A DNA stretch of 39,583 nt from Candidatus Woesearchaeota archaeon (GCA_016203305.1 JACQMY010000038.1:1-39583), one strand, 5' to 3'; counted from the first letter of the stretch, positions 13,644 through 20,796 are shown. Made by a program: numbers and translations. Notes: generated from the sequence alone by a model not told the origin.

Positions 13644-14815
13644 TTTAGCCACCTTGTTAGCGTGCTTGCCATTGCTAGGCGTGTTTTTTTCTTTTCAAGC
13701 TCTTCTGCAAGTGTTTCCTTTTTGAATACTTCTCTGATCCACGTGCTGAAGTCGTTTTTGTTTTTGTTGCAGTGTTGTAGGAATGTTGTGTCGTCCATGG
13801 TGAGCAGTGCGCGGTGTAGTCCTGGGATGTTTTTGATGATTCCTCCTCCGCTAATGCGGAAAGGAAATGAGGTTTCAATCATTCCATGCTGTTCTGGTAT
13901 GATGGTGCAGATATTTTCGCATTTTTGGAGTATTGCTTCTTTTACAGCAGTCATTATATGGTCCGCTGTTAGTCCATAGTGTGCTCTTAGTTCTTCTGGT
14001 GTTCCGCTTTGTCCGTGCTTGTTTAGCGCTATGATTCGCATGGGCATGGGCGATTGTTGTCCTATGAGTTCTGCTACTGCGTTTCCTAATCCGTTGGTCG
14101 CTTCTTCTGCCGTGACTACACAACCTGTGAGTTTTGCGCTGCTTAGCAGTGTATGTTTGTCTAGTGGTTTTATTGTGTGGTTGTTGATCACTGTGCATTC
14201 AATGTCTTGTTTTGTCAACCTTTCAGCTGCTTGTAGTGCTTCGTGGACCATATTTCCGCATGCGATGATTGTGCAGTCTTTTCCTGTTGTCATGATTTCA
14301 GCTTTGCCAATTGTGAACTGGCTGTTTTTTGTCACTTCAGGTTGTTTTTCTCTTCCTATGCGTATGTACGTTGGCCCGTGAATTATTGCTGCGGCTATTG
14401 CTGCTTTTCGTGCTTCGTGCGCGTCTGCCGGCGCGATTATGGTGATGTTTTGGAGGGTTCTTACTAGGGAAATATCTTCAAGTGTGTGTATTCCTTCTTT
14501 TCCGCTGCTTAGCCCTGCGTGGGTTCCTATGATTTTGATGTTGCTGTTGTTTATGCTTGCTATCTTTAGTTGTTCAAATGTTCTGCCTGGGTTGGCGTGC
14601 GAGATTGCATAAACGTTTTTTCCCTCTTTTGCCAGTCCCATTGCAATGCCGATCATGTTTTGTTCTGTTTTGCCGCATTGGATGAATCTTTCAGGGTGTT
14701 TTTTGGCAAATGTTTTTGCGCGGGTGCTTTCCGCGTTGTCCGGACTAAGCACGACTATGTCGTGGTGTTTTGTTATCTCAAGTAGTCCGTCTGCTATTGC
14801 GTCTCTAGGTTGCAT
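13640..14815 (-). CDS. Transketolase C-terminal subunit with an added NDFxxW module
   Basis: A 391-residue protein. Residues 1-290 are the pyrimidine-binding and C-terminal transketolase domains: GKTEQNMIGIAMGLA keeps the catalytic Glu (Glu51) that activates the thiamine ring, THAGLSSGKEGIHTLEDISLVR and PTYIRIGREKQP match the family, though the aromatic block usually seen as SFA.F is replaced by SHANPGR. Residues 316-376 (FPFRISGGGIIKNIPGLHRA, MDDTTFLQHC, NDFSTWIREVF) are an extra module shared with two proteins of the GH57 operon. It pairs with the N-terminal subunit, whose stop overlaps by 11 nt. With Rpe, RpiB and aldolase nearby, a non-oxidative pentose-phosphate role is expected, but see the N-subunit for missing residues. 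Confidence 0.8.
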   Translation of the reverse strand: MQPRDAIADGLLEITKHHDIVVLSPDNAESTRAKTFAKKHPERFIQCGKTEQNMIGIAMGLAKEGKNVYAISHANPGRTFEQLKIASINNSNIKIIGTHAGLSSGKEGIHTLEDISLVRTLQNITIIAPADAHEARKAAIAAAIIHGPTYIRIGREKQPEVTKNSQFTIGKAEIMTTGKDCTIIACGNMVHEALQAAERLTKQDIECTVINNHTIKPLDKHTLLSSAKLTGCVVTAEEATNGLGNAVAELIGQQSPMPMRIIALNKHGQSGTPEELRAHYGLTADHIMTAVKEAILQKCENICTIIPEQHGMIETSFPFRISGGGIIKNIPGLHRALLTMDDTTFLQHCNKNKNDFSTWIREVFKKETLAEELEKKKTRLAMASTLTRWLK

Positions 14816-15584
14816 GGAGTTCTGCTAGTGCTATTTTTTCTTGTGCTTTTGTTGGGGCTTTGTGCCAGACTTTGTTTTCTATGAAGCTCACTCCCTTGCC
14901 AGGGGTTGTGTGACAGATTATTGCTGTTGTCTTGTTGTTTTTTGCTTCTTCTATCGCTTCTATTATGTGTGGAATGTTGTGCCCGTCTGTTTCTATGACG
15001 TTCCAGTTGAACGCTTCGTATTTTTTGCGGAGGCTTTCTAATGGCAGGATGTCTTCGGTATGGCCGTCTGCTTGTATTCCGCTTCGATCTATGATTGTTG
15101 TGAGTTTTAGCCTGTGGCTGCCTGTAAACAGTATGGCTTCCCATAAATTGCCTTGTTGGTGTTCATAGTCTGCCAGCAAGCAATAGGTGTGGTGTGTTTT
15201 TCCGTCCATTTTTGCAGCGAGTGCCGAGCCGATTGCTATGCTGAGGTTTGCCTGGTTGAATTCTACGCCTGGAACTAGCGTGCTTGGTTGTCCTTGTAGT
15301 CGTGATTCGAACTGTCTCAAGGTCAATAGGTCCTTTTTTGCGAAATATCCTGCGTGTGCGAGTGTTGCGTATAGTGCTGGAGCAACTTGCCCGTTGCTTA
15401 CAAATAGTCTGTCGCGTTCTTTCCAGTCTGGCTTTCTTGGGTCATGTTTGAGTATGCCGAAATATAGTGCAACTAGTATGTCTACAACGGCTAGCGAGCT
15501 TGCCGTGTCGCCACTTTCTGCGCGCGTGAGCATTCTGATGATGTCTTGACGAATATGGTTCGCAATAAGTGAAAGGTCTTTCAT
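14805..15584 (-). CDS. Transketolase N-terminal subunit, cofactor site degenerate
   Basis: A 259-residue protein clearly homologous to transketolase N-subunits (SLAVVDILVALYFGIL, VAPALYATLAHAGYF, LQGQPSTLVPGVE, DGHTEDILPLESLRKKYEAFNW, PGKGVSFIEN). Key positions differ: the thiamine-diphosphate motif GDG is ADY (residues 138-140; the metal-binding Asp139 remains), the Asn ligand in the DRNGLQ block is Ser168, and the usual active-site histidines are Asp26 (GHxG block), Gln66 (KGHxAPALY block) and Gln99 (LQGHP block). The TGSLGQG loop is FNQANL. It may bind thiamine diphosphate poorly, bind another cofactor, or act as a non-catalytic partner. Operon: it follows the TrmB gene and overlaps the C-subunit. 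Confidence 0.75.
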   Translation of the reverse strand: MKDLSLIANHIRQDIIRMLTRAESGDTASSLAVVDILVALYFGILKHDPRKPDWKERDRLFVSNGQVAPALYATLAHAGYFAKKDLLTLRQFESRLQGQPSTLVPGVEFNQANLSIAIGSALAAKMDGKTHHTYCLLADYEHQQGNLWEAILFTGSHRLKLTTIIDRSGIQADGHTEDILPLESLRKKYEAFNWNVIETDGHNIPHIIEAIEEAKNNKTTAIICHTTPGKGVSFIENKVWHKAPTKAQEKIALAELHAT

Positions 15585-15627
15585 AGCATCTCTTTTTAAC
15601 GAGAATTAGGCGGGCGTGTTTATAAAG

Positions 15628-16368
15628 CTATTTCTCGGCGGTCTGCCATACCGACTCAAAGAATTCTTTGAACTGGCTGGTGATTTCTTGGGAAGTGATG
15701 AGGATTGCCATTGGGTTTTCCGTGTATGATTGGATTACGAGTTTGTCCCTGAAGATTGCGATGTTGCTGGGTATTGGGTAGTTGACAAATCTGAGTGTTG
15801 CACGAGCGATTTTTTTGAGAAATTCTTTGTGTTTTACATGTACTATTCCGTGTACGTTGAGTTTTCTCTCGTAACGGTACTTGTCGTAGGGGATGAATAT
15901 TTTTTGCGCGATTTCTTCGTATCTCGCCCCAACTCCTCCGAAGAAGTAGTATTGCTCGCCAGGGCTTGCTTCTGCGATGAGCTCCCATAGCATGGTTTTG
16001 ATTGCGGGGAGTCCTGTGAAGATCTCTGCACTCTGTGTTGCCTTGATTTCCGCGTATCGTGCGAGAAGTTTTGGAAGTTGTTCTTCGAGTTCCTTCTTTT
16101 GTTGTGCAATGGTGTTTTCCCTTTTCGCGAGGTAGTCTTTTAATTTCGCAGGAGAAGTTGGCTGGAAATATTTGGTCTTGTTTTTGATGGTGTGTGATAC
16201 AAGGCCTTTCTCCATTAGCTTGTTGAGGATTTCGTATACTTTTGAGCTGGATATTTTGGATTCTGCAATCAGGGGGCCGCTGGTTGTTTGTCCGAGTGAT
16301 AGTAGGCTGAGATAAACCCTGATCTCTCCTTTTGTCAAGCCCAATTCTTCAAGAAAGTGTTCGCTCAT
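15628..16368 (-). CDS. TrmB-family sugar-responsive transcriptional regulator
   Basis: A 246-residue TrmB-type regulator. The N-terminal winged helix (LGLTKGEIRVYLSLLSLGQTTSGPLIAESKISSSKVYEILNKLMEKGLV) is typical. It is followed by a coiled-coil dimerisation segment (about residues 78-110) and a C-terminal TrmB effector/PLD-like domain (about residues 112-240). Members respond to sugars and control sugar uptake and glycolytic genes in archaea. It is encoded directly upstream of the transketolase operon and divergently from a substrate-binding lipoprotein, so both are candidate targets. A TATA-like GATTTAAGAA lies 26 nt upstream of the ATG. Confidence 0.85.
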   Translation of the reverse strand: MSEHFLEELGLTKGEIRVYLSLLSLGQTTSGPLIAESKISSSKVYEILNKLMEKGLVSHTIKNKTKYFQPTSPAKLKDYLAKRENTIAQQKKELEEQLPKLLARYAEIKATQSAEIFTGLPAIKTMLWELIAEASPGEQYYFFGGVGARYEEIAQKIFIPYDKYRYERKLNVHGIVHVKHKEFLKKIARATLRFVNYPIPSNIAIFRDKLVIQSYTENPMAILITSQEITSQFKEFFESVWQTAEK

Positions 16369-16390
16369 GTGATGGTGTGGTGAGCGTCTT

Positions 16391-16400
16391 TTCTTAAATC
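16391..16400 (-). promoter_or_regulatory. TATA box for the TrmB gene
   Basis: Minus-strand GATTTAAGAA about 26 nt from the ATG at 16368. Confidence 0.4.
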
Positions 16401-16432
16401 TTTCTATTGCTCCTCACTAAGGGGGAAATAAG

Positions 16433-16444
16433 AATTAAATACTC
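16433..16444 (+). promoter_or_regulatory. TATA box for the substrate-binding protein gene
   Basis: AATTAAATACTC, about 28 nt upstream of the ATG at 16467, in the 98-bp divergent region shared with TrmB. Confidence 0.5.
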
Positions 16445-16466
16445 TTAGTTATCTGATAGTGGTAAC

Positions 16467-17579
16467 ATGAAACTCGGAGTGTTTTGTAAATGCACAGTTT
16501 TGTTCTTCATTCTACTGTTGATTGGGTGCACGCAGAAGGAAGAGGTTCTGCAAATAGGAGTGATAGCGTCTCTCGATGGTGTTGGCTCCTATTTTGGCCA
16601 GCAGGAAGTGCGCGGCGTTGAGTTGGCTCTCGAGGAGTTGAATGCTAATGGGGGAGTTCGTGGAAAGCGGGTTGAGCTTGTGATTGAAAACAGCAAAACC
16701 GAGCAAACAACTGCCGTTACTTCGTTGAATAAACTGGTTGGCATTGATGGAGTGAAATTTGTAATTGGTGATTCGTGGGCTACGACGACGTTCCCGCTTG
16801 TTCCTGTTGCCACTGAAAACAATATCGTGTTGATATCACCGATAGCAACTTTGGATGAGTTAAGCCAGGATGACTTTTTTTTCAGGACTATGCCGATAAC
16901 GAAAGATATGGTTGTTCCATTGGCGGATTACGCTTACAATAGAATGGGCGTTCGAAAAGCAGGAGTTATTTTGTCCGAGACTCCTTTCGGTCGGGAGCAT
17001 GCCAGGGATTTCAGGGCGGCATTTGAAAAACTAGGTGGCAGGATTGTTGGTGAGGAGTTCATTGATATGAACGGGCAGGATGTTCGTTCAGAGTTGAGCA
17101 AGTTGAAAAGTCATGATCCTGATGTGGTTTTTAATCTTCATTCCGCTGGAATTATGGGGGTTGTTCTAAAGCAAGCGGCAGAAGTAGGTTTGGATGTGAA
17201 ATGGCTGGGCGCGGTTGGAACGGAGAATGCCATTCTGATCAAGGAATATTCCGCTCTTGCCGAGGGCATTGTTTATCCGTACCCGTATGATGCAAATTCA
17301 GAGCTTCCATCTGTCAGATCATTCATTGATGCGTATCAGAAGAAATATGGTGAGCTTCCTGACAATACTGCTGCGAATAGTTATGATGCTCTAAAAATTC
17401 TTGCCGCAGCTATCGAACAGGCCGGCGAGGATCCTGTTGCGGTAAAGCATGCTTTGTTGTCGTTCAAGGACTATCCAGGTGGCAGTGGCTTGTTGACGTT
17501 TGATAAGAATGGTGACGTGAAGAAGGAGATTTTCATCAAAACTGTCAGGAATGGAAAGTTTGTGAAAGTGAGCAGTTAA
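16467..17579 (+). CDS. ABC-type branched-chain-amino-acid-like substrate-binding lipoprotein
   Basis: A 370-residue exported lipoprotein with signal FFILLLIGC ending in a lipobox. The mature part is a type I periplasmic binding fold of the LivK/AmiC kind: IGVIASLDGVGSYFGQQEVRGVELALEELN, GDSWATTTFPLVPVATENNIVLISPIA, FFRTMPITKDMVVPLADYAYNR, and a final ANSYDALKILAAAIEQAG. Ligand unknown; related proteins bind amino acids, amides or other small polar molecules. No permease or ATPase gene lies beside it, so it either serves a transporter encoded elsewhere or is a sensor subunit. It is transcribed divergently from the TrmB gene. Confidence 0.85.
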   Translation: MKLGVFCKCTVLFFILLLIGCTQKEEVLQIGVIASLDGVGSYFGQQEVRGVELALEELNANGGVRGKRVELVIENSKTEQTTAVTSLNKLVGIDGVKFVIGDSWATTTFPLVPVATENNIVLISPIATLDELSQDDFFFRTMPITKDMVVPLADYAYNRMGVRKAGVILSETPFGREHARDFRAAFEKLGGRIVGEEFIDMNGQDVRSELSKLKSHDPDVVFNLHSAGIMGVVLKQAAEVGLDVKWLGAVGTENAILIKEYSALAEGIVYPYPYDANSELPSVRSFIDAYQKKYGELPDNTAANSYDALKILAAAIEQAGEDPVAVKHALLSFKDYPGGSGLLTFDKNGDVKKEIFIKTVRNGKFVKVSS

Positions 17580-17621
17580 ATCGTTGTTTTCTTCTGAACA
17601 ATCCAGAAACTATCCGGTTTT

Positions 17622-17633
17622 CTCGTCGACGAG
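17622..17633. promoter_or_regulatory. 12-bp palindrome upstream of the tRNA promoter
   Basis: CTCGTCGACGAG, a perfect palindrome next to the tRNA TATA element (GAGTATATTA, 17631-17640). A binding site is possible; no partner is known. Confidence 0.3.
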
Positions 17634-17640
17634 TATATTA
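17631..17640 (+). promoter_or_regulatory. TATA box for the tRNA gene
   Basis: GAGTATATTA about 30 nt upstream of the first tRNA nucleotide at 17666. Confidence 0.5.
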
Positions 17641-17665
17641 ATTAGTAAAATAAAGAAACTGCTGC

Positions 17666-17785
17666 GCCGGGGTCGTCTAACCCGGTAGGACAGCAGCCTG
17701 AAACGCTGTATTCCGAAAGGAAGTCAGGGTTCAAAAACTTTGCGGTGATTCATGTTGCGTAGGGTTGATCATCCCTGCCCCGGCG
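17666..17785 (+). tRNA. tRNA with GAA anticodon (Phe by anticodon), T-loop intron and 15-nt variable arm
   Basis: Acceptor stem GCCGGGG/CCCCGGC with G73; D stem GTCT/GGAC around a loop containing GG; anticodon stem GCAGC/GCTGT with loop CTGAAAC, anticodon GAA at 17700-17702 preceded by T33 and followed by A37. The variable region (17710-17724) is 15 nt with a TTCC-GAAA-GGAA hairpin, the class II form normally limited to Leu, Ser and a few others. The T arm is split: CAGGGTTCAAA, then a 36-nt insert, then TCCCTG; removing the insert gives a perfect CAGGG/CCCTG stem with a TTCAAAT loop. No CCA is encoded. A Phe anticodon in a class II body with G73 (a Ser-type discriminator) is contradictory, so the amino-acid identity is uncertain. 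Confidence 0.8.
17736..17771 (+). other. 36-nt non-canonical tRNA intron in the T loop (position 59/60)
   Basis: A bulge-helix-bulge can be drawn: outer helix CAGGG/CCCTG, central TTCA/TGAT (three of four pairs), 3-nt bulges AAA and CAT, inner helix ACTTTGCG/CGTAGGGT (8 pairs with wobbles). Cutting between bulge nucleotides 2 and 3 yields an intact 7-nt T loop. Confidence 0.75.
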
Positions 17786-17810
17786 CGCCTTCTTAATATT
17801 AGTTCTTCCG

Positions 17811-17859
17811 CCTTCGTCCTACTTCCTAATACCTTCACCCTACTTGCTAAGTGCCAACA
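17811..17859 (+). repeat. Heptamer array (seven units) at the end of rpe
   Basis: Units CCTTCGT, CCTACTT, CCTAATA, CCTTCAC, CCTACTT, GCTAAGT, GCCAACA. It shows the CCT-type and GCCAACA-type units adjoining in the same register. The last units encode the final residues and stop codon of the epimerase. Confidence 0.7.
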
Positions 17860-18466
17860 GCCTTTTGTATGCTTGTTTCGGCTTTTCCGCTTCCTGTATC
17901 GCGCTTGTTGCAATTGCGAAATTAGCTCGTGCTCGCGCCGCTATTGCGCAGGTGTTTGTGCGTATGCCGCCGTCCACTCCGATAGTAATTGTTGGGTTGT
18001 GCGAGCGTATTTCCTTGATTTTTTTGAGTGGCTGTTTCGTGAATGCTGCGCCACTATGTCCGGGACGTACGGTCATCACGAGAACGCTGTCTGCATGGAC
18101 CAAGCTATCTTTGTGTCTTTTAACAGCAGTCTCTGGGTTGAAGGCGATGCCGCTTTTCATTCCGGTTATTCTTATGTCTTCCAGTGTTTCTGGCGCGTGT
18201 GCGCTGGCCTCTGCATGAATTATTAGCTCTTTTGCTCCTAGTTTTGAGAATGGGATGACATATTTTTCTGGATGGTACGCCATCAGGTGTACTTGTACTT
18301 CTTGTTCTGGGAAGTGTTTTTTGAGGGTTTGCAGGCCAATGGTTTTGTTGTCAACAAACTTTCCGTCCATTATGTCGAGATGTATTTTTTTGGCCCAGGA
18401 CAATGTATTCAGTTGCTGTTTTAACTCTTTAAGTGTTGTTGCCAGTACTCCTGGGATGATGTTCAT
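17840..18466 (-). CDS. rpe: Ribulose-phosphate 3-epimerase
   Basis: Interconverts ribulose 5-phosphate and xylulose 5-phosphate. A 208-residue TIM barrel with IHLDIMDGKFVDN (metal and catalytic Asp), VQVHLMAYHPEKY (His ligand), VLVMTVRPGHSGAAF (the M.V.PG..GQ loop with Gln replaced by Ala) and ITIGVDGGIRTNT (catalytic Asp and phosphate loop). The last six residues (LLALSK) and the stop come from a heptamer array, replacing the native C-terminus. It overlaps the upstream membrane gene by 4 nt and shares its transcription unit with rpiB. Confidence 0.9.
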   Translation of the reverse strand: MNIIPGVLATTLKELKQQLNTLSWAKKIHLDIMDGKFVDNKTIGLQTLKKHFPEQEVQVHLMAYHPEKYVIPFSKLGAKELIIHAEASAHAPETLEDIRITGMKSGIAFNPETAVKRHKDSLVHADSVLVMTVRPGHSGAAFTKQPLKKIKEIRSHNPTITIGVDGGIRTNTCAIAARARANFAIATSAIQEAEKPKQAYKRLLALSK

Positions 18467-18999
18467 TTGCGTCCTGTGACTTTGACTGTTGGCCAGAGCC
18501 AGAGGAATAGTGCGTTGATTGCAAGAGCCTCGAGCAGGAGAAGTATTAGCTTGCTGGCGTGGTCTTTCACAGAGTATGGTGTTGCTTGCAGGATTACTTC
18601 TTTTTTGGGTTCCTTGCCTGTTATTGTTTTTATTGTGTTGTGCCTGTAGCGTGCTGCTTCGATTACTTTCTCAGTGAGCATTAAACAAGGGGCTTTTTGT
18701 ATGACAAGGCAGTGTTTTGTGTTTACCGTTAATTTTTCTATTATTTTTTGTCCTGCTATGCTCCAGCGTAATCGTTGTTGTTCTCCTGGTGTTAATTTTA
18801 TTTCTTTTGCAAATTCTTGTTGGAGTTTTTTGAAGTCTTCTGGTGTTATGTTTGTTGACTTTGCTAGGAAGTCTGCGTGTTCTTGGTAGAGGTTTGCGAT
18901 TCGTTTTTCTGTTGTTGTTAGTCCTATTGTTATTATTATGTACAGTACGAGAGTTATTGCTGGCAATATTCCAACGAGCCAGGTTTTTTTGTGTTTCAT
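18463..18999 (-). CDS. Two-pass membrane protein of unknown function
   Basis: A 178-residue protein with one hydrophobic helix near the N-terminus (residues 7-28, VGILPAITLVLYIIITIGLT) and one near the C-terminus (LILLLLEALAINALFLWLWP). Between them lies a helical domain of about 120 residues that probably faces outside if the N-terminus is inside. No family recognised. It overlaps the rpe start by 4 nt (ATGA), so it is co-translated with the epimerase. Confidence 0.6.
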   Translation of the reverse strand: MKHKKTWLVGILPAITLVLYIIITIGLTTTEKRIANLYQEHADFLAKSTNITPEDFKKLQQEFAKEIKLTPGEQQRLRWSIAGQKIIEKLTVNTKHCLVIQKAPCLMLTEKVIEAARYRHNTIKTITGKEPKKEVILQATPYSVKDHASKLILLLLEALAINALFLWLWPTVKVTGRK

Positions 19000-19000
19000 C

Positions 19001-19423
19001 TTAGCCTAGTTTTCTTATTCTCCTTTTATGTCTTTCTTCTCCGGAGAACGGAGTGGCAAGCCACGTTAGTACTATCTTTTCTGCTTTTTTATTACTTAAC
19101 TCCCATCCGCTTAGGCAGAGTATGTTTGCGTCGTTGTGCTTTCTGCTTAGCTTGGCATTTGTGAGCGTCCATACTGGTGTTGCCCGTATTCTTTTGTGTC
19201 TGTTTGCCGCTATGCATATTCCTTCTGCGCTTCCGCATACCAGGATGCCTTTTCCTTCTTTTTGTACTACTGTTGCTACTTTTTTTGCATAGTCTGGGTA
19301 GTCGTCTGTTTTGATGAGTTTGTGCGCGCCGTGGTCTTTGACAGGGTGGCCTTTTTTCTGCAGGAATGCTTTCAAGTGTTCTTTTAGCTTGAATCCTGCG
19401 TGGTCTGCTGCAAGATGTATCAT
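19001..19423 (-). CDS. rpiB: Ribose 5-phosphate isomerase B
   Basis: Interconverts ribose 5-phosphate and ribulose 5-phosphate. About 140 residues: IHLAADHAGFKLKEHL at the start, GILVCGSAEGICIAANR with the catalytic-type Cys of the RpiB CG.G.G loop, and LSRKHNDANILCLSGWEL matching the REHNDANVL block. The ATG at 19423 is chosen because it overlaps the upstream stop (ATGA) and begins at the conserved first strand; the longer open frame from 19495 adds unrelated residues. It sits with rpe two genes downstream, completing the pentose-phosphate isomerase pair. Confidence 0.9.
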   Translation of the reverse strand: MIHLAADHAGFKLKEHLKAFLQKKGHPVKDHGAHKLIKTDDYPDYAKKVATVVQKEGKGILVCGSAEGICIAANRHKRIRATPVWTLTNAKLSRKHNDANILCLSGWELSNKKAEKIVLTWLATPFSGEERHKRRIRKLG

Positions 19424-19854
19424 GTGATTGCTCCAGTTATGTCTACAACGCCAAGTACGAGCAGGTAGACGATTGCTACGCTTGCTAGATTCCATAAAAG
19501 CGGTGCTAGCGGTAATTTTTGGTCGGTGATGCGTCCTAGCGCGAAGATGGGTGAGAATAGGCCGACGAATAGGACTAGGAGTTCTAATGGGATGTTGCGC
19601 GGGGTTGCCGCTGTTAGGTTGGTCAGTGCTCCCAGTATGATCTGTATGATTGCTGCCAGGACGAACACAAAGCTCATTATTTCGTATCGTTCTTCCACCG
19701 ATGCGTGTGCAAAAAATGAGATTAGGGAGAATCCTGAAACTAGTGATAGGATTAGTAGCAGATAGGGTTGCGTGATGGCAAAGGATGGTGCGGTGACAAG
19801 CGTTCCGATAAAGATGGCATGAATAGCAAATCCAAGTGTTCTGCTGAAGCTCAT
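19420..19854 (-). CDS. Four-pass membrane protein of unknown function
   Basis: About 144 residues with four hydrophobic helices (around FAIHAIFIGTLVTAPSF, YLLLILSLVSGFSLISFF, IMSFVFVLAAIIQIILGAL and the C-terminal LLVLFVGLFSPIFAL/LLWNLASVAIVYLLVLG regions). No family recognised. The ATG at 19854 overlaps the cutA stop (ATGA); the open frame extends 7 codons upstream to 19875. It is co-transcribed with cutA and rpiB. Confidence 0.6.
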   Translation of the reverse strand: MSFSRTLGFAIHAIFIGTLVTAPSFAITQPYLLLILSLVSGFSLISFFAHASVEERYEIMSFVFVLAAIIQIILGALTNLTAATPRNIPLELLVLFVGLFSPIFALGRITDQKLPLAPLLWNLASVAIVYLLVLGVVDITGAIT

Positions 19855-20165
19855 CGAATCACCTTCATGCTCCAATCTAGATATTCTTTACTTATCTTGC
19901 TGATGGGAACTGCAATAATGCAGGGGTTTTCGTAGCAATGTAATTTCTTGACTGTTTTCTCGAGCTTTTTGTATTTTGTATCAAATGTTTTGATGATCAT
20001 CATGCATTCTTTGTCGTGTTGGAATTTTCCTTTCCAGATGTACTGGCTGTGCATGCCTGGCAGAATGTTCACGCAGCTTGCGAGTTGTTGCTTTATTAGC
20101 GTGGCTCCTATCATTTCTGCATCTTTTTCATCAGCGGTTGTTACGTAAACGAGGATAGGTTTCAT
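19851..20165 (-). CDS. cutA: Divalent-cation tolerance protein CutA1
   Basis: A 104-residue CutA1 protein with the conserved order VYVTTADEKDAEMIGATLIKQQLASCVNILPG, SQYIWKGKFQHDKECMMIIKT and a C-terminal ENPCIIAVPI...YLDWSMK. Family members form trimers with a ferredoxin-like fold resembling PII proteins; the link to copper tolerance is from bacteria and the exact role in archaea is unclear. Its start abuts the vapC stop, so it belongs to the same transcription unit as the toxin-antitoxin pair and the pentose-phosphate isomerases. Confidence 0.9.
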   Translation of the reverse strand: MKPILVYVTTADEKDAEMIGATLIKQQLASCVNILPGMHSQYIWKGKFQHDKECMMIIKTFDTKYKKLEKTVKKLHCYENPCIIAVPISKISKEYLDWSMKVIR

Positions 20166-20561
20166 TCAGAGTACCTCGAGTCCTGGTATGCGTGAGAAAT
20201 GTTTTTTGTTGTTTGTTTTTAGGGCAAAGCCTTCTTCAAGAGCGATTGCTCCAATTAGGAGGCCTTTGATGTCGATAAGGCTTCCTTGTTTTTTTAGCTG
20301 ACCGTGTATTTCTGCAGCTTTTCTTGATGCGGGCAGCGTCAGGGGTAATATGAGTAGTTGATTGATGAATTCATGAAGTTTGGCAGAATTTTTTTCTTTA
20401 TAGGGCGACTCTTGTGCACCTACGTAAAGTTCGAATGCGTTAATTGTAGTTGTCGCAAACAGAGTGTTTTCTTCCTCTTGCTGCACGAACGTTACTGCGG
20501 GTTCACGTCCTTTGATAAACTCTATTATGAAGTCGGTGTCTAGAATGAGGGGATTTCCCAT
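20166..20561 (-). CDS. vapC: VapC-type PIN-domain toxin with an altered acidic site
   Basis: A PIN-domain RNase-like protein of 131 residues. Visible acidic residues, counting from the GTG at 20567, are Asp10 and Asp12 in LILDTDFIIEF and Glu46 in INAFELYVGA. In the third block, where the family has D-x-x-I-A, the sequence reads IDIKGLLIGAIAL, so the expected Asp is Gly102, with Asp99 three residues earlier. The final block is LKTNNKKHF. Activity is therefore uncertain. The ATG at 20561 (after GAGGGTGG) is preferred; both candidate starts overlap the antitoxin gene. Confidence 0.75.
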   Translation of the reverse strand: MGNPLILDTDFIIEFIKGREPAVTFVQQEEENTLFATTTINAFELYVGAQESPYKEKNSAKLHEFINQLLILPLTLPASRKAAEIHGQLKKQGSLIDIKGLLIGAIALEEGFALKTNNKKHFSRIPGLEVL

Positions 20562-20770
20562 TTCCACCCTCTTTTGAGCACTTTTTTGAGTTTTTTATCA
20601 TCAAATTCTTTCCATATTCCGGCATAGGAACTTATTTTTTTTGGCCTGAGAAGTGTGAGTGCGCGATCGAGTGATACGGGTTCTTTCAGTTCTTCCTGGA
20701 TCTTGCCGGCATAGCCGACTAGCCATTTGTAGTTCTCCTCGCTAATCTTTATTGTTTTAAGAGTAGTCAT
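20540..20770 (-). CDS. vapB: VapB-type antitoxin
   Basis: A 76-residue partner of the PIN toxin. The N-terminus TTLKTIKISEENYKWLVGYAGKIQEELKEPVSLDRAL is a ribbon-helix-helix-like strand plus two helices; the C-terminal half (FDDKKLKKVLKRGWKWEIP) would wrap the toxin. This is the pattern of archaeal VapB antitoxins that start with TxKTIxIs. It is encoded just upstream of vapC with an overlap of about 22 nt. The start lies next to three tandem AGTGGTA motifs, likely its own operator. Confidence 0.7.
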   Translation of the reverse strand: MTTLKTIKISEENYKWLVGYAGKIQEELKEPVSLDRALTLLRPKKISSYAGIWKEFDDKKLKKVLKRGWKWEIPSF

Positions 20771-20796
20771 AGTGGTATGAGTGGTAATAGTGGTAT
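20769..20796 (-). promoter_or_regulatory. Three tandem AGTGGTA motifs, probable VapB operator
   Basis: AGTGGTA occurs at 20771, 20780 and 20789, a 9-bp period; the outer two are ATAGTGGTAT repeats 18 bp apart. They lie between the antitoxin start and its TATA-like GCTTAAATACC (about 20792-20802). Confidence 0.5.

Noticed and set aside
17666-17785. Canonical 37/38 intron in the tRNA
   Set aside because: The anticodon stem GCAGC/GCTGT closes on a normal 7-nt loop, leaving no room for an intron there.
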